Shown here: in pieces, positions 25,112 through 37,576 of the stretch
Position numbering within the stretch: position 1 is the first letter of the stretch
Layout: each line of letters begins with the position of its first letter
DNA from: Rhodothermales bacterium
GTDB lineage: Bacteria; Bacteroidota; Rhodothermia; Rhodothermales; JAHQVL01
Assembly: GCA_041391505.1 (NCBI GenBank)
Contig: JAWKNW010000012.1
Coordinates: 105,167 to 169,166, forward strand
Length of the DNA: 64,000 nt
Direction of reading: 5' to 3'
Program-made: the position numbers and the translations under genes
The notes under the pieces: model-generated
The model's input: only the letters and a program-made list of their open reading frames with translations
Database searches by the model: none
Told to the model about the DNA's origin: nothing

Positions 25112-27244
25112 TCAGTGCGCCAGGGGATCCGGGCGCAGCTGGAATTTCATGACCTTGCTGGACGTGCCTTTGCCGCCTTCCATGTGGAAGGGGGCCCGGG
25201 TGCTGATGGTGGTCCACAACCCGCGCCCTTTCCAGCCGGCGTTCGGGTCGTCGATGCGGCCGTCCATCCATTTGGTATAGAAGCCCAGCGGATACGGAAC
25301 GCGCAGCACGACCCAATTCCCATCCTGGAGAGCCAGCAGCGCTTCGGCGCCGTTGCCGGTGTTGATCGGGGTGTTGGCGCCCAGGCCGAAGGTGTTGAAC
25401 TGATCCACCCAAGTGTAATAGCTCCCGCCGGCGCTGCCTTCGTAGTCGACGCCTTCGAGCTGCGGGAGCGGTTCCGTGTAGAACGCCCACCCTTCCGGAC
25501 AGTGCTGACCGGTCGCCTCCGGGCCGTTGAGCGGTCCGGTGCACTTGCGCCGGTCGAAGCTGGCCAGATGCCCGCTGGCGAGCGCCACCCAGGCGACGCC
25601 GTTGCGGTCGATGTCCATCCCGCGCGGCGACCAGCCGTGCACGGGCTCGCCGCCGGCATCGAGCGGCGGTTCGAACCGCTCGGCCAGGGCCGTATGCGTG
25701 GGGTCGTCGCCGGGTGTCAGCCGGACGACCGAGCCCGGGAATCCGAGCGACGAGGCCCAGACCGATCCGTCGGGCGCCGGCGCGACGGCGTAGAAGCCCG
25801 ACGTGATACGCATGTCCTTGTTCGGGTCCATCGGCTCGCCCGGTTCGGTCCACGCGTCCCGCCGGCCGTTGCCGTTGGTGTCGAGGATGAGCGGCGTCCA
25901 GCCCTGCGCGGCTTCTTCGTCGCCCGTCTCGTCGTACAGCTTCCGATTCAGCCAGCCGACGACGGGTCCGCCGCCGCTTGTCCACAGCGTGTGGTTTTCG
26001 TCCTCGGCAAACATGAGGTGGTGCGTGCTGAAGCAGGTGCCGACGGGCGTATAGACATCGGTGGCCGGGTCGTAAAAGCCCAGATGCCGGTACGAACGGT
26101 TGAGTGGGAAAACCTGGGCCGAGGGATGGTCCGACCCTTCCTTGCAGAAGTCAGGGTTTTCCGAGGGCCGAATGGCCGCCGTCAGCCAGACACGTCCGCG
26201 CTCGTCGAGCATCGGGTTGTGGACGTTGGTCTTGCTGTCCCAGAGCACCTCGTCGCCCCAGTACATCGAAGGTTCGAGCATCTCGGGGCCGGACGCCGGC
26301 TGGGTGTTCGGGTCGCGGACGGTGAGCGGGATCCGGCGGGACGCGTTCTGCACCGGGTCGACGACGGGGATGTAGTCGGAACTCAGCTCGAGCGCGCCGT
26401 ACACGGGGCCGTTCGCGTTGACGGTGGGGTCGCGGCGGTCGGTGGAGACGACGTCGTGGAGGTAGTGTTTCGGATCGGCCCAGTCCCACTGGGTGATGAC
26501 GACGTTGCGTTCGAGGCCTTCGGGCCGGCGCGGCGCCTCCGGGTACTCGCCGGCGGCGATGCGGTCGGTCCAGTCGGCGAACATCTCATACACGCGCTTG
26601 CCGCCCAGCCCGGCGATGGCGCCGGTCATCTGGCCGCCGGCCTGTCCGGATTTCAGCCGGCGCTCCCAGGCTTCCTCGGTGCTCGGGTACTCGGGAAACG
26701 CCGGATGGAAGGTGCGCGTGCCGATGCTGCCGAGCGCATGGCAGGCCGTGCACGTGCCTGATTTGATGGTGCGGAGAAAGTCGGCCTGGTTTTTTACGTT
26801 GGGCGAGAGCCCGTTGCCCGTGGGGCCCGTGCCGGGGAAGTCGCTCCTTGGCGGCACCCGGAGCAGCGAATACCAGTGGCCGGCGGGGTAATAAAAGGCC
26901 GCCGCCCGTTCGTCGGGCGCCGGGACGGCCTCGAGGTCGAGCGTGGCGCCCGGCTCGGCGCGCGTCTTCGGCGAATCGACCAGGCCGTAGCCGCGCACCC
27001 AGACGTCGTACGTGGCCGCCGGCAGCTCGGGCAGGAGGTAGCGCCCCGCGTCGTCGGTGACGACGATCTTGACGTATTGCGTGGCCAGATCCTGGGTCTC
27101 GGCGATGACCCAGACGCCGGCCTCCGGCCCGTCAGGACCGGTAACGACGCCCTGGATGATATCGGACGATGTCGTGCCGCCCGGCTGGCAGGAGGCGAAG
27201 AGGATGGCGGAAAAACAGAGTGCGAGGTAGTGTCGTGCGGGCAT
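25112..27244 (-). CDS. Lipoprotein with carboxypeptidase-regulatory-like domain, c-type heme site and beta-propeller
   Basis: A protein of 710 residues. The start at 27244 gives a lipoprotein signal (LALCFSAILFASC); an in-frame upstream start would lack it. Residues ~30-110 form a carboxypeptidase-regulatory-like domain (IQGVVTGPDGPEAGVWVIAET, DDAGRYLLPELPAATYDVWVRGYG). A CTACH heme c motif (SGTCTACHALGS) follows. The rest resembles a virginiamycin-B-lyase type propeller (RGVWLTAAIRPS-like strands, HGWSPRGMDIDRNGVAWVALASGHLASFDRR). It has EF-like Asp loops (DTNGNGRRDAW). Similar proteins are known in Acidobacteria and Planctomycetes without assigned role. It ends in a clear terminator. Confidence 0.8.
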   Translation of the reverse strand: MPARHYLALCFSAILFASCQPGGTTSSDIIQGVVTGPDGPEAGVWVIAETQDLATQYVKIVVTDDAGRYLLPELPAATYDVWVRGYGLVDSPKTRAEPGATLDLEAVPAPDERAAAFYYPAGHWYSLLRVPPRSDFPGTGPTGNGLSPNVKNQADFLRTIKSGTCTACHALGSIGTRTFHPAFPEYPSTEEAWERRLKSGQAGGQMTGAIAGLGGKRVYEMFADWTDRIAAGEYPEAPRRPEGLERNVVITQWDWADPKHYLHDVVSTDRRDPTVNANGPVYGALELSSDYIPVVDPVQNASRRIPLTVRDPNTQPASGPEMLEPSMYWGDEVLWDSKTNVHNPMLDERGRVWLTAAIRPSENPDFCKEGSDHPSAQVFPLNRSYRHLGFYDPATDVYTPVGTCFSTHHLMFAEDENHTLWTSGGGPVVGWLNRKLYDETGDEEAAQGWTPLILDTNGNGRRDAWTEPGEPMDPNKDMRITSGFYAVAPAPDGSVWASSLGFPGSVVRLTPGDDPTHTALAERFEPPLDAGGEPVHGWSPRGMDIDRNGVAWVALASGHLASFDRRKCTGPLNGPEATGQHCPEGWAFYTEPLPQLEGVDYEGSAGGSYYTWVDQFNTFGLGANTPINTGNGAEALLALQDGNWVVLRVPYPLGFYTKWMDGRIDDPNAGWKGRGLWTTISTRAPFHMEGGKGTSSKVMKFQLRPDPLAH

Positions 27245-27367
27245 GACGGTTCTCGGACACGGGTTGCGGCGACGCGGCTCCCGCCCGGGTGGAGGCGGCG
27301 CGCGGCGCGACGAGGACAACACCAAAGTAGCCGATCGCTTACATACTCTCAAGCGCACGCCGGCGCG

Positions 27368-28627
27368 TCACCGGTTCACAGGCCTCAAAATACGCTGTAC
27401 AACGTGGCGGGCCAGTGCGCGTCCCTGCCGTTTGCCGGCCTCTGTCGCGAACCGGAAATGGAAGCCGTTGTAGATGCGCGAGTCTGCACAATCGTCGGCG
27501 GCGGCGTCGAGGCTGGCGTACGTCCGGTTCGGCTGCCCCTCCGGCGCCGTGACGGAGGCCATCGTGAAACCGACCATCGGCGTTCCATAAACTGCCGCGA
27601 CGATCTCCGCGCCGCCGGCGCCGACCGCCGCATGGGCTGACGGGTACTCCGGCCAGGGGGGCGTGACCATCTCGGGCTGCCAGTCCGGATCCTTCTCGGT
27701 GGCGGGGTTGCCGTCCTCGTCGGCCTGGCGAATGGCCGTGTACGGGCGCCAGGTGTCGTACGCGTATTTGCTCTCGAAGGACACCAGGTAGAGGTCGTAC
27801 AGATTGACGTTGATCAGGGCGAACATCCGCACGGTTTCCCAGAGCGGCAGGTTGCGTTCCTGCGCGGTGATGCGGCCGATCCGGTTCCAACCGTGCTCGC
27901 CGAACTCGGCCCACCAGTGCGCGATGTGGGTTTGATCGGCCGACCGGACCGTGCTGCCGGCTTTCCCGTACGCCTTCACTTCGTTCAGGGATCGGGCGTA
28001 CGCCTCGGAGGTGAGCGGCGGGGGCGGCGGGGCGTGAAATTGGGTGAGGGAGTCGAGCGTGAAAGGCCTGGCGTAGGAAAAATCCGGCTTCCAGACGTAA
28101 TCGAAACCGGGCGTGTACTGATAATCGCCCGGCTTGGTCATCGGGGTGTAGTCGCCGTTTTTTTCGTGGCCGTCGCCGTCGCGCAGGCGGATCAGGGCCG
28201 CGGCCGTCTCGTGACCCAGCGCGACCCCGCGCGCTCGTGCGCCGGCGTCGTCGACCGTGCCCAGCCAGCGTTCGAGTTCGCCGCGCAAGGTGTCCTTCCG
28301 CGCCGGATAGGCCGCGGCGAGCACGTCGTACGCGGCCTGAGAGATGGCTGCTATGGGGTCGGCGTCGGGCGCGTCGGTGCGCGTGGCATACGGCTCGAAC
28401 CGCCGATCGATGCCGTTGAGGGCGTCGTGCATCGCGAGCGACGACATGGCGAGCGCGCGGACGCCGATGAAGGAATTAAACTGATCGTGCTGATGGGCGA
28501 TCGTATAGGCCGTCCGGTTCCAGGCGATGGCGGCTTCGTTGGTTGGATCGGGCTTCACGGCGTGGATGGCGAAGCCGGGCACGAGGTTGAGGATGAGCAG
28601 GATGCAGGGTATGAGCGGGAAGATCAT
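27368..28627 (-). CDS. Vanadium-dependent haloperoxidase family protein (PAP2-like)
   Basis: A protein of 419 residues with a signal peptide or anchor at residues 1-21. The vanadate/phosphate-binding residues of the family are in place: K287 and R294 (SKYAYDTWRPYTAIR), S330-A-H332 (PEYPSAHAAVGAGGA), R384, H390 and R392 (SRIYNGFHFRFATEAGKR). The family consists of vanadate haloperoxidases and acid phosphatases that share one site, and sequence alone does not separate the two. The ATG overlaps the stop of the HxlR regulator gene by four bases (ATGA), so the two are translationally coupled. The exported location suggests acting on extracellular halide or phosphate esters. Confidence 0.88.
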   Translation of the reverse strand: MIFPLIPCILLILNLVPGFAIHAVKPDPTNEAAIAWNRTAYTIAHQHDQFNSFIGVRALAMSSLAMHDALNGIDRRFEPYATRTDAPDADPIAAISQAAYDVLAAAYPARKDTLRGELERWLGTVDDAGARARGVALGHETAAALIRLRDGDGHEKNGDYTPMTKPGDYQYTPGFDYVWKPDFSYARPFTLDSLTQFHAPPPPPLTSEAYARSLNEVKAYGKAGSTVRSADQTHIAHWWAEFGEHGWNRIGRITAQERNLPLWETVRMFALINVNLYDLYLVSFESKYAYDTWRPYTAIRQADEDGNPATEKDPDWQPEMVTPPWPEYPSAHAAVGAGGAEIVAAVYGTPMVGFTMASVTAPEGQPNRTYASLDAAADDCADSRIYNGFHFRFATEAGKRQGRALARHVVQRILRPVNR

Positions 28628-29337
28628 GTTTCGTTCGGGGCTGATGCGCGCGCGTCGCGGACGCTGCGGATGGTGGGTGCGGCGATGCTCCACGCGAACC
28701 AGGACGGGAAATCGCGGCGGTACGCCGGCAAGGCATCCAGCCGGATCAGGCCGGCGCCGACCGCTGCTTCGTAGTCCAGCCATCCCATCCAGACCTTGTA
28801 GTAGATGGCCAGGTCCGCTTCCACGAACACATCGACATCGAACCCGGGGTGTTGAACGCACAGAGACACATCGCCGGGTTTGACGACAAGCCAGTAAAGA
28901 TCGCGCGACGCGGTGCGGAAGTTGAATTCGATCACGATGCGGTCCGCAGGAAGCCGATCGGTGTGGACCCGGTCGTGCATCCACCACATTAAAAGCAGCG
29001 GATCGAGCGCTTTGGGGTCAGGCTCACCGAAACTCCAGTTGGCGCCCCAGACCATGAGCGCCCCGATGACGGGGCGCAAGGCGAGGCCGGCTTCCGTCAG
29101 CACGTACGTGGTCGCGGTTCGTCCGCCCGCCGATTCCTCTTTTTCCAGCAGCCCGGTATCCTGCAGGCGCTGCAGACGACTTGCCAGCAGACCGCGCGAT
29201 ATCCCGGGCAGGCCGCGGGCGAGATGATTGAAGTGCCGCGTTCCACTCAGGAGGTCGCGAACGATCAGCAGGGTCCATCGGTCGCCGAGGATCTCGAGCG
29301 CCTGCGCTACGGGGCAATACTGGCCATACTTGAACAT
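28624..29337 (-). CDS. HxlR-family transcriptional regulator with C-terminal SCP2-like domain
   Basis: A protein of 237 residues. The first ~95 residues are a winged helix of the HxlR type: an early cysteine (GQYCPVAQALEILGDRWTLLIVRDLLSGTRHFNHLARGLPGISRGLLASRLQRLQ). The C-terminal half (VIEFNFRTASRDLYWLVVKPGDVSLCVQHPGFDVDVFVEADLAIYYKVWMGW) resembles an SCP2/sterol-carrier ligand domain found on some HxlR proteins. The gene overlaps the haloperoxidase start by four bases, so it probably regulates its own operon. Cys8 could sense redox or reactive halogen species, as in known HxlR regulators; this is inference. Confidence 0.88.
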   Translation of the reverse strand: MFKYGQYCPVAQALEILGDRWTLLIVRDLLSGTRHFNHLARGLPGISRGLLASRLQRLQDTGLLEKEESAGGRTATTYVLTEAGLALRPVIGALMVWGANWSFGEPDPKALDPLLLMWWMHDRVHTDRLPADRIVIEFNFRTASRDLYWLVVKPGDVSLCVQHPGFDVDVFVEADLAIYYKVWMGWLDYEAAVGAGLIRLDALPAYRRDFPSWFAWSIAAPTIRSVRDARASAPNET

Positions 29338-29350
29338 GCGTGGAGGCGGT

Positions 29351-29379
29351 TGTTTACGACTGCAATCGCATGATAAACA
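29351..29379. promoter_or_regulatory. Candidate HxlR operator
   Basis: TGTTTA at 29351-29356 and TAAACA at 29374-29379 form an inverted repeat with a 17-base spacer, 13 bases upstream of the HxlR start codon. HxlR regulators often bind such inverted repeats in their own promoter. Confidence 0.4.
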
Positions 29380-29505
29380 TAGCCGGTCGGTTTGTCGCCG
29401 ACAAGTTCAAAAAACGAACTGCCTCCATCGCTGAATTGTCGGAAAGAGCGGCCGATACTACTTCAAAACGTCCAATTCCCTGGCATTTCGAGTACTGAAC
29501 GCCTT

Positions 29506-30921
29506 ATGGCCCGTCCAACGGTTACGCCTCTCAACGAGGAACGCCTTTTCGAATTCCACGAGCTGTTCTTTTCCGTAACGGACAAGCGCGGGGTCATCGA
29601 GTTCGGCAACGACGTGTTTGCCCGTATCGCCGGCTACTCCCTCGACGAGATGGTCGGCGAGCCGCACAACATCATCCGGCACCCCGACATGCCGCGCGCC
29701 GTGTTCAAGGTGTTGTGGGATTACCTCGACGCCGGCCGCACGATCGTCGCCTACGTCAAGAACATGGCGGCTGACGGGCGCTACTACTGGGTGCTCGCCC
29801 TGGTCCTGCCCTCGGGAGACCGGTACGTTTCCATCCGGCTCAAACCGTCGAGCGAGCTGTTTGCGGCCGTCCAGGAGGTGTACCAGAAGGTGCTCGCGTT
29901 CGAAAAACAGCGCGAGCAGGAAACGGGCAGCCGGAAGATCGCGCTCGAGGAGAGTATGCCATACCTCGTGAGCCTGATCGAGGAAGCCGGCTTCAACTCG
30001 TACGACGAATTGATGTGGTCGGCCCTGCACCAGGAGATGGATGCCCGCCGCGCTGCGCTCAAGAACATCGTCGTCAAGAAAAAAGGCCGCATCGCGGTGT
30101 CGACGTCGTCGCCGCTGTGGAAACTCGCAGCCAACTGCAAGAGCATGGCGGAGCATCTCGACGCGCTTTTTGCTTCGCTGGGCGGGTTTACGGATCTCAA
30201 CAAGAGCCTTGCCGGCCAGGCCACGTTCCTCAAGCGCCTGGCCGAGTCCATCCGGCGTTCGTCGCTCAACGCGGAGATCGCGTCGAGCCATCTGGGCGAA
30301 CGCGGGCTGGCGCTCGCGGAGATCGCCGGCCAGATGAGCGCGCAGACCGCGGCGAGCATCGGGCTCATCGCGTCGCTCCATACGTCGATATCCGACCTGC
30401 AAGGCCCGCTGCTCCGGCTCGTGTTCGACGTGCTCGTGGCGACGCTCGATATCGAGATGGCCAGCCTTTTCATCGATGAAGTCACCGCCGTCGGTAGCGA
30501 GGTGGAGGAGGTGGCGGAAGAAGACCAGGTCATGACCGAATACATTACCGCGCTGGTCAGTCTCTTCGAGGAACGCGCCACCACGCTCATCCCCAACCTG
30601 TTCGATATCAGCGGAAAACTGCAAACCATCCGCGATCTGCTCGTGCGCCTCCAGCGCTACATGCGCATGCTCAGTGTGGTGCAGTTCTCGGGCCAGGTGG
30701 AAGCCGTGCGCATTCCCGATTCGCTCAACTTCCTGGCCATCTTCGAAGAGGTGCTCGAACAGCTCAACGAAGCGAACCGGCAGGTGAGCGGGTTCGGCAA
30801 GCTGGTCGGAGACCGGCTGCAGGAGAACGCAGCGCTGCAGGCGTCCGCCCAGGGGATCAGCTCGCTGCTCGAACAGACGCACGAACACATGACGGCCCTC
30901 GCGCAGACCGAAGCCGCCTGA
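29506..30921 (+). CDS. Soluble PAS (Aer-type) receptor-like protein with degenerate chemoreceptor tip
   Basis: A protein of 471 residues with no membrane segment. The PAS domain (about 15-115) is of the Aer type: FFSVTDKRGVIEFGNDVFARIAGYSLDEMVGEPHNIIRHPDMPRAVF, which in relatives binds FAD or heme. The rest is helical. Residues 250-280 (RSSLNAEIASSHLGERGLALAEIAGQ) resemble the chemoreceptor signalling tip but differ from the usual LNAAIEAARAGE sequence. No chemotaxis gene is nearby. The frame is open to 29392; the ATG at 29506 gives the family N-terminus. It may be a stand-alone redox or oxygen sensor. Confidence 0.75.
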   Translation: MARPTVTPLNEERLFEFHELFFSVTDKRGVIEFGNDVFARIAGYSLDEMVGEPHNIIRHPDMPRAVFKVLWDYLDAGRTIVAYVKNMAADGRYYWVLALVLPSGDRYVSIRLKPSSELFAAVQEVYQKVLAFEKQREQETGSRKIALEESMPYLVSLIEEAGFNSYDELMWSALHQEMDARRAALKNIVVKKKGRIAVSTSSPLWKLAANCKSMAEHLDALFASLGGFTDLNKSLAGQATFLKRLAESIRRSSLNAEIASSHLGERGLALAEIAGQMSAQTAASIGLIASLHTSISDLQGPLLRLVFDVLVATLDIEMASLFIDEVTAVGSEVEEVAEEDQVMTEYITALVSLFEERATTLIPNLFDISGKLQTIRDLLVRLQRYMRMLSVVQFSGQVEAVRIPDSLNFLAIFEEVLEQLNEANRQVSGFGKLVGDRLQENAALQASAQGISSLLEQTHEHMTALAQTEAA

Positions 30922-30983
30922 TCGAGGCTTGCTTTCCGGCCTGGCGGTGTTGAAGTTTAGGGGGTTATCCGGTACACCATCCG

Positions 30984-34424
<3,441 letters not shown>

Positions 34425-34450
34425 CGACGCCCGGGGCACGTCTCCGCGGC

Positions 34451-37021
34451 TCATTCGCTGCGCAGCGTGACGACCGGGTCGGTCACCGCCATCTGGTATA
34501 CTTGCGTGCCCAGGGTCATCAGCCCGGTGACGAAGACGAGCGCGTAGGCGATCAGGAAGGCCGCCGGCCCGACCCCCATGTGGTACGTGTAGATCGAATC
34601 CAGCAACGCATTCAGCAGCAGGTACCCGAGGGGCGACGCGAGGACGGCCGCGGCCGCCAGCAGAATGGCGAAGCGCCGGTTGAGGTGCGTGGCAAGCTGG
34701 GCGATCGACGCGCCGAGCACCTTCCGGATGCCGATTTCCTTCATTCGGTTGAGCGTGTTCTGGGCCGCGAGGCCGAAGAGGCCCATGCACGACAGCATCA
34801 GCGCCAGCAGCGCCGTGAAGAGAAAGATCTGGTTGATGCCCCGCGTCTCGGAAAAATGCCGGTCGAACGCGGCCTCCTGGAACGCGACTTCCACCGCGCG
34901 ATCGCCCCAGAGCGCGCCGGCGCGTTCGCGCAGCGCCTGGGCCACCGCCGGGCCGGCGCCGTCTTCGACGTGCACGGCGAGGAGCCGGTAGTCCGCCGGA
35001 TCGGCCAGGCGAAAGATCGTCGGCCTGATGTCGGCCATGAACCCGCGCACGTGAAAGTCGGCTACCTCCCCGATGATGTCGTACGCGACGCTGTCGATCC
35101 GAACCGTCTGCCCGACCGGATCGTCCCACCCCTGCGTGCGGGCAAACGCCTCGTTGACGACGAGTTCGTGTGCGGATTGCCGCTCCCGGTCGCTATCGAA
35201 AAACCGGCCGGCCTGCAGGCGCAACCCCATCGTCTCCGCGTAGCCGGCGCCGATCCGCAAGATGGTGGTGTTCTGTTTCTGGTCCCGCACGGTCACGTCG
35301 CGGCTCTCCTCGTCGCGGCTCACATGATGCTCGCTGCCGGCGATCGAAACGATCTGCGGGAGCGACGCCGCGTAATCGCGCATGACCTCGAAGCGATCGG
35401 TCTGCTCCAGATCTACATAGAGGACGTTTTTCGGGTTGTAGCCCCAGTCGCGCGAGCGCTCGTCGTGGGCATTCAGGAGCAGCCCGGTGCACACGATCAT
35501 GGTCACGAAGGCCAGCACGAACTGCAGGGTCAGGAGGCTCTGCATGAACCGGTTGCGCCGGTTCATCCGAAGCGATCCCTGGAAAATGGCGATCGGCCGG
35601 AACGAGGCCATGTATAAGGCGGGATACGCCCCCGAAGCCAGGGCGATGGCGAACAGCAGACAACCCAGAAAGAGCAGCAGGCTGGAGATCGGCGCGGTGC
35701 CGAGGGAGTTATCGCTTTCGGTGATGGTATTGAATGAGGGGATGAGCAGGAAATGCGCGATAGCGATACCGACGACGAGCGCGAGGCCGCAAAGCACCAC
35801 GTTTTCCGCCAGGAACTGCCGCGCCAGCTGATGCCGGCTTCCGCCGACCACCTTCCGCATCCCGATCTCCTTGACGCGCCGCACGGCGGTCGACAGGGAG
35901 ATGTTCACATAATTGATGCACGAGAGCGTGAGCAGGAAAAGCGCGATCAGACTGAGCGCGATGATGGGCGGCCAAGGAATGCTGTGTACGAAGGTGCTCC
36001 CGATGTCGTCGATGTGCTGCCCGAGGTCGACCAGGTTTTCAAACCGGTACGCCTGAACGGGCAGGTCGGGCACGGCGGCGCGCTGGGCGGCGATGTACCC
36101 ATCCATCTGGCCGGCGAGCGCATCGGCGGCGTCGGCATCGGGCAGCTGGACGAACGTAAAGGCGCGGCTTCCCCAGTCGTCGCCGGCGGCGGTCAGATCG
36201 AGATAGGGAGGATAGGGCAGCAGGATGGTGAACGACAGGCTGGATCGCCGGTTGGTCTCGGTGACGGCGCGGACGTACACCGTCATCGCCGGTATCCCCT
36301 CCACGGAAATCGTCAGCGGCTGGCCGATGGGGTCGGCCTCGCCGAAAAACTTGGTGGCCGCCAGCTCGCTCAGGACGACGGAAGACGGATCGCCAAAGCC
36401 GCCGGCCTCGCCGGCGATGACGGGGAACGTGAAGAGATCGAGAAAGCCCGGATCGACGAAGGTGACCAGCTCGCCGAACGGCTCCTCGCCGCCGGTGTCC
36501 ACCTGCCCGTAGCGGATGTGCATGCGGACCGACCGCTGCACCTGCGGAAACTCGGTCGCCAGCGCCGGCCCCATCGGCGCGGGCGTCTGGGCCGACGTCT
36601 TGCGTTCGCCCTGCACCTCGTAGACCGATTTGGCGAGGAAGATCGTGTCGCTGTGCGCATGGATCCGTTCGTTCGTCGTGTGACCCATGATGAACAAGTA
36701 GGCGACGACGGTGCACGCGATGGCGAGCGAAAGACCGATCAGGTTGATGCCCGACACGAGCGGCTTCTTGATGATATTCCGGTAGGCGAGAACCAGGTAA
36801 TTTTTCAGCATGACGAGGCTCCAGTACATGTTTTGAACCAGGCGTTCCGGCACGAGCTGGAGCACCTGCCGGCGATACCAGCGCTGCGCGTGCGCCGCGC
36901 CGTATTCCTGCTCCAGTTCGTGAAAATACTCTTCGAAATCCCCGAGCGGCGTCTGCAGGTCGTCCTGCACGAGCCAGTTCAGCAGGGCTTCGGCGAAGCG
37001 GGGCGGTTTGGATGCGGACAT
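34451..37021 (-). CDS. FtsX/MacB-like permease with N-terminal prefix domain
   Basis: A protein of 856 residues. The N-terminal ~70 residues form a cytoplasmic prefix domain (LLNWLVQDDLQTPLGDFEEYFHELEQEYGAAHAQRWYRRQVLQLVPE), as in Acidobacteria-type and Bacteroidota permeases paired with PadR. MacB-like periplasmic regions alternate with FtsX domains: two sets of membrane helices, near 75-95 and 345-480, and again in the last 150 residues, each containing the RVKEIGMRKVVGGSRHQLA / RMKEIGIRKVLGASIAQLA motif. No ATPase gene is adjacent, so it would need an ATP-binding subunit from elsewhere. It begins 3 bases after the padR stop. Export of a peptide, lipid or drug is possible; the substrate is unknown. 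Confidence 0.88.
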   Translation of the reverse strand: MSASKPPRFAEALLNWLVQDDLQTPLGDFEEYFHELEQEYGAAHAQRWYRRQVLQLVPERLVQNMYWSLVMLKNYLVLAYRNIIKKPLVSGINLIGLSLAIACTVVAYLFIMGHTTNERIHAHSDTIFLAKSVYEVQGERKTSAQTPAPMGPALATEFPQVQRSVRMHIRYGQVDTGGEEPFGELVTFVDPGFLDLFTFPVIAGEAGGFGDPSSVVLSELAATKFFGEADPIGQPLTISVEGIPAMTVYVRAVTETNRRSSLSFTILLPYPPYLDLTAAGDDWGSRAFTFVQLPDADAADALAGQMDGYIAAQRAAVPDLPVQAYRFENLVDLGQHIDDIGSTFVHSIPWPPIIALSLIALFLLTLSCINYVNISLSTAVRRVKEIGMRKVVGGSRHQLARQFLAENVVLCGLALVVGIAIAHFLLIPSFNTITESDNSLGTAPISSLLLFLGCLLFAIALASGAYPALYMASFRPIAIFQGSLRMNRRNRFMQSLLTLQFVLAFVTMIVCTGLLLNAHDERSRDWGYNPKNVLYVDLEQTDRFEVMRDYAASLPQIVSIAGSEHHVSRDEESRDVTVRDQKQNTTILRIGAGYAETMGLRLQAGRFFDSDRERQSAHELVVNEAFARTQGWDDPVGQTVRIDSVAYDIIGEVADFHVRGFMADIRPTIFRLADPADYRLLAVHVEDGAGPAVAQALRERAGALWGDRAVEVAFQEAAFDRHFSETRGINQIFLFTALLALMLSCMGLFGLAAQNTLNRMKEIGIRKVLGASIAQLATHLNRRFAILLAAAAVLASPLGYLLLNALLDSIYTYHMGVGPAAFLIAYALVFVTGLMTLGTQVYQMAVTDPVVTLRSE

Positions 37022-37024
37022 GGG

Positions 37025-37348
37025 TTATCCCTCGATGGCGAGTCCGGTGACGCCGGCCCACATCTGCTGGTCGACGGCGCGCGTGTGCAGGAGCTGGCGC
37101 CGGCCCTCGAGCGTGAGCTGGTAGATGCGTTTGTGCCGGCCGCCGCGCTCGGCGGTGGCCTCCGAGAAGTAGGAGGTGAGGTAGCCGTTTTTCGTCAGCC
37201 GCTCCAGCGGCGTGAAGACGGACCCCAGCGACCACTCGTAGCCGGTGGTCTGCGTCAACTGTTTGCGGATGGGCAGGCTGTAGGCCTGGTCCTGCAGTTT
37301 CCAGACGGCCAGCAGGACGTACTCCTCGGGGCGGGACAGCAGCTTCAT
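37025..37348 (-). CDS. PadR-family transcriptional regulator
   Basis: A protein of 107 residues, a winged helix with PadR features: LSRPEEYVLLAVWKLQDQAYSLPIRKQLTQTTGYEWSLGSVFTPLERLTKNGYL and GRHKRIYQLTLEGRRQLL. It is followed after 3 bases by the permease, the known arrangement in which PadR controls its own transporter. A 7-bp inverted repeat lies 18 bases upstream of the start. Confidence 0.92.
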   Translation of the reverse strand: MKLLSRPEEYVLLAVWKLQDQAYSLPIRKQLTQTTGYEWSLGSVFTPLERLTKNGYLTSYFSEATAERGGRHKRIYQLTLEGRRQLLHTRAVDQQMWAGVTGLAIEG

Positions 37349-37366
37349 GCGGTCGGTCGATGTATA

Positions 37367-37385
37367 TGTTCCAGTTTATGGAACA
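37367..37385. promoter_or_regulatory. Candidate PadR operator
   Basis: TGTTCCA at 37367-37373 and TGGAACA at 37379-37385 form a perfect 7-bp inverted repeat with a 5-base spacer, and it is embedded in ATGT...ACAC sequence typical of PadR sites. It lies just upstream of the PadR start, suggesting autorepression. Confidence 0.6.
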
Positions 37386-37576
37386 CATCATACGGAGCTG
37401 CCGCCGTTAGTTGCAAGCGTGCGAAAGAAAAGCTGGCTGGCATACGCGCGGTTGCTCCGGCGGGGTGCGTGCCGTACGTTTCAGCGGCGATTTTTTATGC
37501 AGCAACCCGAGCCGTGACCGGTGTGGGGATGCTGAACACCGGCCGCGATGCCTCGTGGCCTTACGTGAACGATCCG

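Noticed and set aside
35753..37576. Upstream extension of the esterase frame
   Set aside because: Runs antisense through the permease and padR; signal peptide starts at 37577.
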